Of a DNA stretch of 58,937 bases, positions 51,860 to 58,937 are shown one piece after another. The notes below the pieces were generated by a model. It made no database searches. It saw only the letters and a list, made by a program, of their open reading frames with translations, and was not told the origin of the DNA. Source of the stretch: Acidobacteriota bacterium (GTDB lineage Bacteria; Acidobacteriota; Terriglobia; Terriglobales; Acidobacteriaceae); contig QIAH01000353.1 of assembly GCA_003225465.1 (NCBI GenBank), positions 285 through 59,221 on the forward strand, given 5' to 3'. The position numbers and the translations under genes are program-made. Position 1 is the stretch's first letter. Each line of letters opens with the position of its first letter.

Positions 51860-54253
51860 CTATTGCACGGCGACGGAGACATTTGTGGTGTGAGTGGTCG
51901 TGCCATCGGTTGCGTTCACAGCTACCGTGTACGATCCCACCGGCGTGCCTGAGCCCGAACCCTTGGGGGTGGAACTGCTGCTGCCGCCGCATCCAACTGC
52001 CGCGACGATCAAGGCAACCGTCACGAGGGCCAAGGCCACGCCCCAACGCCGGCGGCGCGACGGGATCGCAATCAGGAACACTCCAGCCAGCAAGCCACCA
52101 CCGCTGGTGAACCAGAAAGGAATGCCCGCCGGCTCGAGCTCTGCGTGGGCCGTGTTGATTGTCAACGTGACCGTACCGCTAGTGGTTGAGCTGTTGAGTA
52201 CGACCGGGCTGCCGCTGATCGAGCAGCTGATGAATGCCGAAGCCGGAGCCGTGCAGGTGAAACTGACGGAACCGCTGTAACCGTTCATGGAAGTCACCCT
52301 AATTGGCGTAGCCGCCATTTGCCCCGGTGTAGCGATGGTCATGGGCGCGATCTTTGGAAGGACATAGTCTGCTGCGGTTACAAAACCAGAACTCGAACTT
52401 ATCAAGGTATTGCCGTCAGGAGTCCCGAGGCCAGTGACCAGATCGAAACCAGTCCCTGCTTTATAGCCGATCACGAGAGTTCCTGAAGTCGGACAGTTCG
52501 GAGATCCAGATGCACAGGGGACCTGGTTGTTGCCGGTAGTCACATCATGAAATGCGGAGCTGTGCGAATAGAGCAGCGGGTTGACGTTTCCCTGTCCGCC
52601 TGATGCGATAGCCTCGTTCCACACAGCAACAATCCCGGAGAATATCGGAGCTCCAAATGAAGTCCCACCGGCTACGTTCAGATTACTGCTTGCGTCCCGG
52701 AAACCGTTTACGCAACTTCCTCCAGAGCACAAGAGGTACCCGTCATGTTGGGGGGAAGCGTCGAGCGCAATGTCCGGGACATCGCGTTTGCCGTCGGCGG
52801 GTACTCCAGTCCCAGATTGCCAGGTGGGCTTGGCGAAAAGCGTGCTCACGCCTCCCCCGCCCGCTTGCAGCTTTGAAACCAGTGCAGTGTCATTCCATCC
52901 GGTCTCGGGAATATAAGAAAGTGCCGAACCACCATTGGCATTGTTGACGGGATTCCAATAGGTCGCGGGGCTGGAAACGTCTGCACTGAATTCGCTTCCG
53001 CCCACCGAAGTCACGCTTGGAAAGCCACCCGGCAGGTCTATTGCGAGCCCTTTGGTAGCCGGGATCGTGTCCGTCGTTTCGCAATCGGCTGCTCCAAAGT
53101 CACCGGAAGCAGCACTAATTGTTTGACCCTGCGTGTTGGCCTGCTGCGTTAACTGTTGCAGCATCTGAACGTTCGTGCTGGGGAATGCCTGTTCGCAGTT
53201 CCCGTAGCTCATGCTTATAACTGAACCCAGGTTGTTGTCGATCGCGTACTGAAAAGAATCGAAAACGCTGAAGTTGCTGTTGTTTCCCACGTACACAAAA
53301 ATCTCTGTAGCACCTCTGGCAACACCGGCTGACCACTCTAGATCCAAACTTGATTCATCAACATCGCCGGTTACCACCGTGGAAGTGCCGCTGTTGGGCA
53401 CGAGCACTTGGTTAAAATTGGCCGAAGTTCTGGCAGGAAGATTCGCAGCAGATCGAAAGGCATCAAGATCGGCAGTATTAATAGCAGACTGGCCGACTAC
53501 CACGAACTGTTGTCCATTGCCGTCGAACCCCTTCGTGTACAGTGTCTGCAAGTCGTAGATCGTAGCTATGTCGTCCGGAACAAGGTAGTGATTGCCCGAA
53601 ATACTAGAGGTGAAATTCGCCTTGACCTCTTCCGGTGAGACCTTCCGAACATGTGCCTTTGCCCTGGGTCGAAAATCGCTCAGGCCGTGAACTCCCAGCA
53701 CCACGTCGGCAAGCGCCGCCGGCGCCGCCAATTCAGTGCTATGGGCAAAGTGGTTTTCTCCATCCACGATGTAACGATGCATCTCGGTGCGGAACACAGT
53801 TTCGATTTGCGAAACCGATCCGGTGAACCAGACCTGCGTGCGCCCGCGCGCGACGCGGTTCACCGTGAAGCCTTCCGACTGCAGCCAGGAAACGACTTTG
53901 TTCAGGTCGGCGGTGCTCAAGCCGAAACGGTCCGCGTATTGTTCGGGCGTTAGCCACTTGTGATAGTTCGCCGATTTCGGATCCTGCTGCTCGGCGAGCA
54001 GCTTTTCGACCGCCGCTTCCTGGGCCGCTGTCCGCTTGAATGTCAGCGATACGCTCTCGAGTTGGATGCCGCCGTCCATGCGTCCCTGGTCAGTTGCGTG
54101 TTGCAAAAGCGGATGCACGGTTCCGCGCAGCGCAGCGGTCTCGCGATCGTCGATGGCTTCCGTGATGCGGTTCGAAACTTTGACTTGCGAAAACGCGCTC
54201 AAGGCAATACCCAGCGTCAAAAAAAAGGTGGCTGGTTTCAGAAGAGAGTGCAC
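51860..54253 (-). CDS. S53 (kumamolisin-like) secreted peptidase
   Basis: Start placed at GTG 54253, with GGAG ahead and a signal peptide immediately after (SLLKPATFFLTLGIALSAFS); an ATG at 54313 would add 20 basic residues. A pro-domain (about 30-190: VSLTFKRTAAQEAAVEKLLAEQQDPKSANYHKWLTPEQYADRFG) precedes the sedolisin catalytic part. Glu and Asp are in DESSLDLEWSAGVA, the oxyanion Asp region in the middle and the nucleophile Ser in GGTSFGAPIFSG. The Ca site DVTTGNN...GFDLVTGLGTP is also there. An Ig-like domain, a transmembrane segment and a CGGSSSS lipoprotein-like tail follow. Secreted acid peptidase, probably cell-bound. Confidence 0.92.
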   Translation of the reverse strand: MHSLLKPATFFLTLGIALSAFSQVKVSNRITEAIDDRETAALRGTVHPLLQHATDQGRMDGGIQLESVSLTFKRTAAQEAAVEKLLAEQQDPKSANYHKWLTPEQYADRFGLSTADLNKVVSWLQSEGFTVNRVARGRTQVWFTGSVSQIETVFRTEMHRYIVDGENHFAHSTELAAPAALADVVLGVHGLSDFRPRAKAHVRKVSPEEVKANFTSSISGNHYLVPDDIATIYDLQTLYTKGFDGNGQQFVVVGQSAINTADLDAFRSAANLPARTSANFNQVLVPNSGTSTVVTGDVDESSLDLEWSAGVARGATEIFVYVGNNSNFSVFDSFQYAIDNNLGSVISMSYGNCEQAFPSTNVQMLQQLTQQANTQGQTISAASGDFGAADCETTDTIPATKGLAIDLPGGFPSVTSVGGSEFSADVSSPATYWNPVNNANGGSALSYIPETGWNDTALVSKLQAGGGGVSTLFAKPTWQSGTGVPADGKRDVPDIALDASPQHDGYLLCSGGSCVNGFRDASSNLNVAGGTSFGAPIFSGIVAVWNEAIASGGQGNVNPLLYSHSSAFHDVTTGNNQVPCASGSPNCPTSGTLVIGYKAGTGFDLVTGLGTPDGNTLISSSSGFVTAADYVLPKIAPMTIATPGQMAATPIRVTSMNGYSGSVSFTCTAPASAFISCSISGSPVVLNSSTTSGTVTLTINTAHAELEPAGIPFWFTSGGGLLAGVFLIAIPSRRRRWGVALALVTVALIVAAVGCGGSSSSTPKGSGSGTPVGSYTVAVNATDGTTTHTTNVSVAVQ

Positions 54254-54415
54254 GAGTCGACTCCGATGGAAAGGGCTTGAAGTGAGTTTTTTGCTATCCC
54301 GTAATGGATTCATATTAAGGGACGAAGGATGCCTCAGAGACCTGCATTCGCTGGACTTGTTTGACTAATTTTATGTTAGACGCCGTGTTTTTTGCTGGGC
54401 CAGAGGGACATTACT

Positions 54416-55195
54416 TTAACGGCGCGTTAAGGCGAGGATGCGGACCGGCCCATCCACCTGACCCTCAAGCTTCATAGGAGCCACCACTACCACGGCGCCC
54501 GCATCGGGCACGCGTTCGAGATTTGCGACATTTTCCAGGTGGTAAACACTATGCGCCAGCGTGTACTGATGCACGGCCAGCGTACGAGACGATCCCGGAT
54601 CGACGCTCAGGGTATCAATTCCAAGCGCGAGGGCCAGGCGGGCTTCGACCAGAAACTTCGCCGCGTCCTCGGAATATCCGGGGAAATGCATGACGCCTTT
54701 TTTGTCGATATTGCGATAGTCCTTGGGCGAATCCCAGCGCGTTCCCCAACCGGTGCGGGCCACCACCACAGATCCGGGAGGAATCTCGCCGTGAATCTGT
54801 TCCCACTGCGCGATGTCTTCAACTGAAACTTCGTAATCGGGATTGCGACGAACTTGTGCGGTTACATCCAGCACTGAGAGCGGCGCGATCAGACGTTCAG
54901 GCGGAATCTGGTCCACCGTCCACATGCCTCGCACCAGGTGCGCGGGCGCATCAATATTGGTATTGGAGGAAGCTGCAGTTGAGGTACGGCGCAGTTCCAT
55001 CTTCTGCACGATCGCAGCGCTCCGGACCGGGGAAGCTGCGAGCTTGCCCGCTACGCCCTGATGCGAACTTAAGGGGTGCGTCAGGTCGACCACGCCAGTG
55101 AAACTGCCGGGCTGCGTGGCATCAGGACGGTGCTGCGCGAATAGCAGTAGAGCCAACGCCAGGGCGTATCCGATAACGACTGTCTTGATTCTCAT
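54416..55195 (-). CDS. Cyclase-family protein (kynurenine-formamidase-like), altered metal motif
   Basis: 259 residues with signal peptide or anchor (about 5-22: VVIGYALALALLLFAQ). Cyclase fold: GVVDLTHPLSSHQ, then the metal site where relatives have H-x-G-T-H-x-D-x-P-x-H reads S-S-N-T-N-I-D-A-P-A-H, so two of the usual His ligands are replaced while Asp and the last His remain. GSVVVARTGWGTRWDSPKDY, HFPGYSEDAAKFLVEARLALALGIDTLSVDPGSS and TLAHSVYHLENVANLERVPDAGAVVVVAP follow. Metal binding and activity are therefore uncertain. Exported, monocistronic. Confidence 0.8.
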   Translation of the reverse strand: MRIKTVVIGYALALALLLFAQHRPDATQPGSFTGVVDLTHPLSSHQGVAGKLAASPVRSAAIVQKMELRRTSTAASSNTNIDAPAHLVRGMWTVDQIPPERLIAPLSVLDVTAQVRRNPDYEVSVEDIAQWEQIHGEIPPGSVVVARTGWGTRWDSPKDYRNIDKKGVMHFPGYSEDAAKFLVEARLALALGIDTLSVDPGSSRTLAVHQYTLAHSVYHLENVANLERVPDAGAVVVVAPMKLEGQVDGPVRILALTRR

Positions 55196-55356
55196 TGCTT
55201 CCCTACAAAACGAACGCCGGACTCGCCGCGAACTTCAACAACGGTCTCGGGTCGGTAACCACCAGGGGAGGTACTAAGAAATTGTCGCTTGTAGTAACCA
55301 GACCCTCAAGGTACCGATGGACATGACCCAGTGAGGGAAAGGCTTTCTGGTTGAAA

Positions 55357-56178
55357 TCAGGAGACGAGGTCGGCGAAAGTTGCGGCGATCACTGCCGCGA
55401 ATGCGGTGCCAGTGAAGTTGACGGCATCGTTGCCCACCCAGCCGCGGCGTTCGCACAGAGCGCCGAGCAAACTGTCGATCAGCATGCCGAGCACGCCAGC
55501 CAGTGTCACAATCGATAACCGGCGGCTGGGAAGAATTCCGGCAATCACAGTCACAGTGGACACTAGCGTTGCCGCGACCGCTCCGGAAAGAGTTCCGGCG
55601 AGGGTGATTCCGCCGTCGGTGCCGGCGGGCACGCGCTCGAAAGTGGTAATCAGGCGCGCGTTTCCGCTAAGAGCCTGTCCACATTCACTGGAAACGGTAT
55701 CGGCCGCTGCTTCCGCGAGAGCGGCAACCATCGCCAAGAGCAGGACTGGGGCGTCGAGAGCGGCAAAAAAAACCGAGCAAGTGGCAGCCACCCCTATGTT
55801 GGCCAGAACCTGCGCGGCCGTCCGGCCTTCCCCTCTCTCGGCGGTTCCTAATCGCTGCTTACGGGAGAGGCCGAACCGGGTCGCCGCCCAGGTCAGTGCG
55901 AATACTGTCAAAAGCGCCGCAAATCCCCCCGGACCCGCCCCAGCAAACAAGGCGAAGCACACGATCGCACCCGCAACCGCTCCAGAGCGCGTGACCCCGC
56001 GCACAAGGTGTCCTAAGGCCGCAAATACGAGCGTAACGGCCAGAACAAGCCCAAAACGGCCCGCTGTGTGCGCCCACCACCCCTGCTCGATAGCCATTAA
56101 ACCCAGTGTCATGAGTCGCATACCAAAAGGAACAGTGTTTCTTCCGTGGCCGGAGGCAGGAATCAAGTTTATAACCAC
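55357..56178 (-). CDS. DUF92-family integral membrane protein
   Basis: 273 residues. GTG at 56178 is tentative; ATG at 56121 or 56094 would give a shorter N-terminus. About six transmembrane segments, with DUF92/VTE6-type motifs: VRGVTRSGAVAGAIVCFALFAGAGPGGFAALLTVFALTWAATRFG, VLANIGVAA, AALAEAAADTVSSECGQALSG, VPAGTDGGITLAGTLSGAVAA, GVLGMLIDSLLGALCERRGWVGNDAVNF. The family includes plant phytyl-phosphate kinase, suggesting isoprenoid-phosphate metabolism, but bacterial roles are not established. Confidence 0.85.
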   Translation of the reverse strand: MVINLIPASGHGRNTVPFGMRLMTLGLMAIEQGWWAHTAGRFGLVLAVTLVFAALGHLVRGVTRSGAVAGAIVCFALFAGAGPGGFAALLTVFALTWAATRFGLSRKQRLGTAERGEGRTAAQVLANIGVAATCSVFFAALDAPVLLLAMVAALAEAAADTVSSECGQALSGNARLITTFERVPAGTDGGITLAGTLSGAVAATLVSTVTVIAGILPSRRLSIVTLAGVLGMLIDSLLGALCERRGWVGNDAVNFTGTAFAAVIAATFADLVS

Positions 56179-56329
56179 CAGCCCTAGTGCCCGCTCTGCG
56201 ACAGACGCAGCGTGTCGTGCTTTTTCTCTGGATTACCCCTCAAGGTTGCTGCATCAAAAAAGCAATCGTGCGCTACACTCTCCACGCTGGGCGCGGCTCT
56301 GGCGCCTTTCTCAAGTCTGAGGTGAACTA

Positions 56330-57169
56330 ATGGCGGCCTCCGTTTGGTCTGGATACTTGACGTTTGGCTTGATTTCGATGCCGGTGCGCTTATTTTCAGG
56401 CGCCCGGAGTAGCGGCATCTCGTTCAATATGCTCCATCGACCTGACTTGCAGCGGGTCAAACAGCAATATTACTGCCCGGCCGACAATCGCGTGGTCGAG
56501 CGTAGCGAAATCGTAAAGGGTTACGAATTCCGCAAAGACGAGTACGTGGTGGTCGAACCGGAAGAGATCAAGAAGATCGAGCCGCGGACCGCGAAAACCA
56601 TGGAGATCCTCGAGTTCGTGAAGGCGAGCGAGGTCGACCCCGTCTACTTCGAATCCTCGTACTACATGATCCCCGACGAAGCCGGCCGCCGACCCTATGC
56701 TTTGTTGACTAAAGCGCTGGAGGAGAGCGACTACGTGGCCATCGCGAAGCTCACCATGCACAACCGCGAGTACACCGTTTTCCTGCGTCCCCATGAAGGC
56801 GGAATGATGCTGCACACGATGTATTACGCCGAGGAAGTGCGAGAGGTGGAAGGCTTCGGCGCGCCTGACGTCGAACTCAAAGACGCGGAAGTAAAAGTGG
56901 CGCACCAGTTGATCGAGGCCCTGGCCGCGGAATGGGATCCGGAGAAATACCACGACGACTTCCAGGAGAACCTGAAGAAACTCATTCAGACCAAGCTCGA
57001 GGGCGGCAAGGTAGTGGAGATCGACAAGCCAAAGAAGATGGCGCCAGTGGTCGATTTGATGGCCGCGCTGAAACAGAGCCTCGCCGAAATGGAAGGCAAG
57101 AAAAAGCCGGCGGCGAAGGCGCCGCCCGAGGCGGCGGTCGCCGGCGGAAAGTCGAGACGGGGCAGGTAG
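56330..57169 (+). CDS. ku: Ku protein (non-homologous end joining)
   Basis: 279 residues; GAGGTGA six bases ahead of the ATG. Bacterial Ku core: SVWSGYLTFGLISMPVRLFSG, NMLHRPDLQRVKQQYYCP, RSEIVKGYEFRKDEYVVVEPEEIKKIEPRTAKTMEILEFVKASEVDPVYFESSYYMIPDE. The C-terminus (about 245-279) is Lys/Ala-rich. It homodimerises, threads onto broken DNA ends and recruits LigD. No ligD is in the window. Confidence 0.95.
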   Translation: MAASVWSGYLTFGLISMPVRLFSGARSSGISFNMLHRPDLQRVKQQYYCPADNRVVERSEIVKGYEFRKDEYVVVEPEEIKKIEPRTAKTMEILEFVKASEVDPVYFESSYYMIPDEAGRRPYALLTKALEESDYVAIAKLTMHNREYTVFLRPHEGGMMLHTMYYAEEVREVEGFGAPDVELKDAEVKVAHQLIEALAAEWDPEKYHDDFQENLKKLIQTKLEGGKVVEIDKPKKMAPVVDLMAALKQSLAEMEGKKKPAAKAPPEAAVAGGKSRRGR

Positions 57170-57749
57170 TACGCGCCTGCTCGGCGTCTCACGCTGCCCC
57201 GATTTCACTACCGAGGCACAGAGTCACCGAGAAAATAAAACCGAAGCCCATTCCGATAGGTACGAGGGGGACTATCGTGTCGGTAGCACAACGATTGATC
57301 GAACCGTCACGACCCCAGCCGCGGAGCGGCGGCATTCATTAGCCCAGCACGTCAGTGCTGGGTGGCTAACAGGAATATGCTGAGCCCCGCGAGGGGCGAC
57401 ACGCACAGCCGAGGACGCACGTCCGACGGCGATTGGCTCAAAGAAAGACCCAGCCGTTTTTCACCACAGAGGCACAGAGTCACAGAGCCGACAAACCATT
57501 TAGGGATGACGGTGGTGGCGTCCAGCATCTTCGTGCCGCGGCAGGCAACCCGTACCCACTTGTCCAGCACTAACTGCAGGAAGCGAATTTCCCCTCGGAA
57601 CGAAAATTGAGACACCACTCAAAAATTGACAACTAACAACCGGCGGCAACAACAACCGGGGGCCAGTAGCCAGTGACTGCTGTTCCCGATTACAATGATG
57701 AATTCTTCGCAAAGCCTTGAAACTTCATGAATGTTCCGGCGGGGTGCCG
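57170..57749. other. 580-bp intergenic region with dispersed repeat sequence
   Basis: Contains CACAGAGTCAC-type repeats at 57209-57240 and 57459-57490, and a palindromic block including CCCAGCAC/GTGCTGGG (57343-57362) next to GCCGCGGAGCGGCGGC (57318-57333). TTGACA at 57626 has no -10 partner. No gene. Confidence 0.6.
57318..57362. repeat. Twin palindromes (CCGCGGAGCGG and CCCAGCAC/GTGCTGGG)
   Basis: Two GC-rich inverted repeats back to back: GCCGC/GCGGC around GGAGC-type loop and an 8-bp CCCAGCAC stem over GTCA. They have the look of a dispersed repeat rather than of a terminator. Confidence 0.55.
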
Positions 57750-58937
57750 ATGCGTTTAGTGTGTAATGGGCGATTCGCCGCCCTCCTGTTTTGTTTCCTG
57801 ATCTGCATTGCCTGTGGCGACGTTTACCGTCCCACCATCATTCCCAACCCCGTGCAGCCGCCTGATCCGAAGAATTTCCACACTATTTTCACCGTAAACC
57901 AGAACGGGGCCACGAATCCGGGTACCGGCATGCAAGTGGATGTTTCGGGGGATTCCAGCGATGGTGTGACACGCGTCGCGATGATGCCGGTGCACGCGGC
58001 CTTGCAGGGCGCGCATGTTTGGGTCGCAAATAATCTGTCCGACTCGGTCAGCGTCTTCACGACCGCACTGGGCTCCAGTATTCCCATCGGAGCGTCCACC
58101 AATGTCAATCTGCCGCCGGGGGCCCGGCCCGTATTTGTGCACAGCACCGAGACGAGCACGATGTATGTGGCCAATTCTGGCCGGTTCAGTGATACCAGCT
58201 TCACCCCACCCGAAAGCTACTACATAATCGACGCAATCAACACCACCTCCAACGTCATCAGTTCCGAGGTCCGTGTCACACAGGGTACTCCCACAGCGCT
58301 CGCAGAAACTCCTGATGGGCAGAAGCTTTACGTCATCAGTCGCGACGACCCCGGGGCGACGCCTGCGAAACAGGGGGGCGTGACCGTCATTAGCACAGTT
58401 GATAAGACAATTATCGATGCTTTGCCAGCAGGCCTGTCCCCTCGATGGGCTGTTGTCCGTAGCGATGGCGCTCGCGTATACGTCCTCAGTCACGATGATG
58501 GACTGGTCACCACCATCAACAGCGCTGTTATTCCGGACCAAGTGATCGGCACCACGGCAGTGGGAACGGGGGCCGATTTCCTTTATTACGATAGCCGCCA
58601 CAATCGCCTGTACATTCCCAACCCCACGACCAACAATGTCATCATCCTGGACGCGACGGTCGATCCACCGGCAAACCTCGCGACCATCGATCTGACTGCG
58701 CCGATTCCGGCTGGTGCTGGCGCACCCTGTCCGGCCAGCGGATGTTCGCCGGTCTCCGTGGCGGCGCTTCCGGATGGCACGCGCGCCTACATCGCCAGCT
58801 ATTACATCGATAGCACCTCGGCGAATTGCCAGCAGACCCCTTGCTTCCAGGCCCAGGTCACCGTGGTGGACGAGCTGACGAACCAGGTCACGAAGTCGAT
58901 ACCGTTGCCGCAAGTCTCGGTTTCGAGCATGGGAAAT
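57750..58937 (+). CDS. YVTN-type beta-propeller lipoprotein (partial)
   Basis: ATG at 57750, GGGG upstream; open for 396 codons to the window edge. The signal sequence ends in a lipobox-like LICIAC, so Cys21 is probably lipid-modified. The mature part has WD/YVTN-like repeats (AHVWVANNLSDSVSVFTTALGSSIPIG, TSTMYVANSGRF, GQKLYVISRDD, GARVYVLSHDDGLVTTINSAVIP, NRLYIPNPTTNNVIILDATVD, GTRAYIASYYID). Such proteins occur in surface or periplasmic contexts with unknown ligands. Its 3' end is missing. Confidence 0.85.
   Translation, partial: MRLVCNGRFAALLFCFLICIACGDVYRPTIIPNPVQPPDPKNFHTIFTVNQNGATNPGTGMQVDVSGDSSDGVTRVAMMPVHAALQGAHVWVANNLSDSVSVFTTALGSSIPIGASTNVNLPPGARPVFVHSTETSTMYVANSGRFSDTSFTPPESYYIIDAINTTSNVISSEVRVTQGTPTALAETPDGQKLYVISRDDPGATPAKQGGVTVISTVDKTIIDALPAGLSPRWAVVRSDGARVYVLSHDDGLVTTINSAVIPDQVIGTTAVGTGADFLYYDSRHNRLYIPNPTTNNVIILDATVDPPANLATIDLTAPIPAGAGAPCPASGCSPVSVAALPDGTRAYIASYYIDSTSANCQQTPCFQAQVTVVDELTNQVTKSIPLPQVSVSSMGN

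Noticed and set aside
57626-57654. TTGACA as promoter of the beta-propeller lipoprotein.
   Set aside because: No acceptable -10 at 16-18 bases distance.
57756-58913. A 385-codon open frame on the minus strand near the right edge.
   Set aside because: The plus strand carries a lipoprotein with signal sequence and beta-propeller repeats over the same bases; the minus frame has Arg/Asp/Gly-rich shadow composition.

Overview
The window looks like a chromosomal segment of a GC-rich, Gram-negative soil-type bacterium, most probably an Acidobacteriota member (Terriglobia-like). The support is a CarboxypepD_reg-type TonB-dependent receptor, a kumamolisin-like S53 protease with a Ser-rich tail, a bacterial Ku protein, lipid A and lipoprotein acyltransferases (LpxD, LpxL-like, Lnt), and intergenic regions full of short palindromic and tandem repeats. 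This placement rests on gene content recalled from family knowledge, not on a search. I saw no rRNA, tRNA, CRISPR array, transposase or prophage gene.

1-13.8 kb: the 5' end of an E1 2-oxoacid dehydrogenase, a HAD phosphatase, a transglutaminase-like protein, a degenerate receiver, a secreted LolA-like protein, uvrB, an FMN-dependent 2-hydroxyacid dehydrogenase, a small membrane protein, a Sel1-repeat protein and a large TonB-dependent receptor with a clear terminator. 13.8-31.2 kb is the regulatory core. A leftward operon carries an unknown 357-aa protein, an Asp-less receiver joined to a DHp-like helix, and a divergent CheR. A second leftward operon carries a multi-GAF/PAS histidine kinase (frameshifted here), a receiver and an NtrC-type sigma-54 activator. 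Facing it is a rightward chemosensory operon: TonB-C protein, MCP, CheW, CheR, CheA, CheB, CheY, CheX. A textbook sigma-54 promoter lies directly upstream of the chemosensory operon, and repeated TCTCA/TGAGA half-sites lie in the divergent region. I infer that the kinase/activator operon controls the chemosensory operon. No flagellar gene is present.

31.2-45.8 kb: a repeat-dense spacer, a P1 (DmpA-like) peptidase, a MIP18-type Fe-S assembly factor whose 3' end lies in a 201-bp tandem duplication, an Asp-less LuxR-type regulator, a SYLF protein, envelope genes (LpxL-like acyltransferase, lpxD, lnt), a MobB-like P-loop protein with a Cys cluster, prfB with the classical +1 programmed frameshift, an HD hydrolase, a helical-repeat protein and a CoA-binding protein. 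45.8-58.9 kb: a GAF-SpoIIE phosphatase, rarA, a TrmH-family methyltransferase, a Sua5/TsaC protein, a YdcF-like protein, a YfiT/DinB protein with an apparent 12-residue internal deletion, the S53 protease, a cyclase-family protein with an altered metal motif, a DUF92 protein, Ku, and the start of a beta-propeller lipoprotein cut by the window end.

The most distinctive non-genic signal is a set of degenerate tandem repeats that keep a strict 7-base period while their words drift. They occur in at least eight intergenic spots, several ending right at a start or stop codon. Other dispersed families are palindromes of the ATTCCGACGCCG type, the GGAGCGACGGGCG type and the GTAGCGCCGGC type, and CACAGAG/CACGAAGG repeats.
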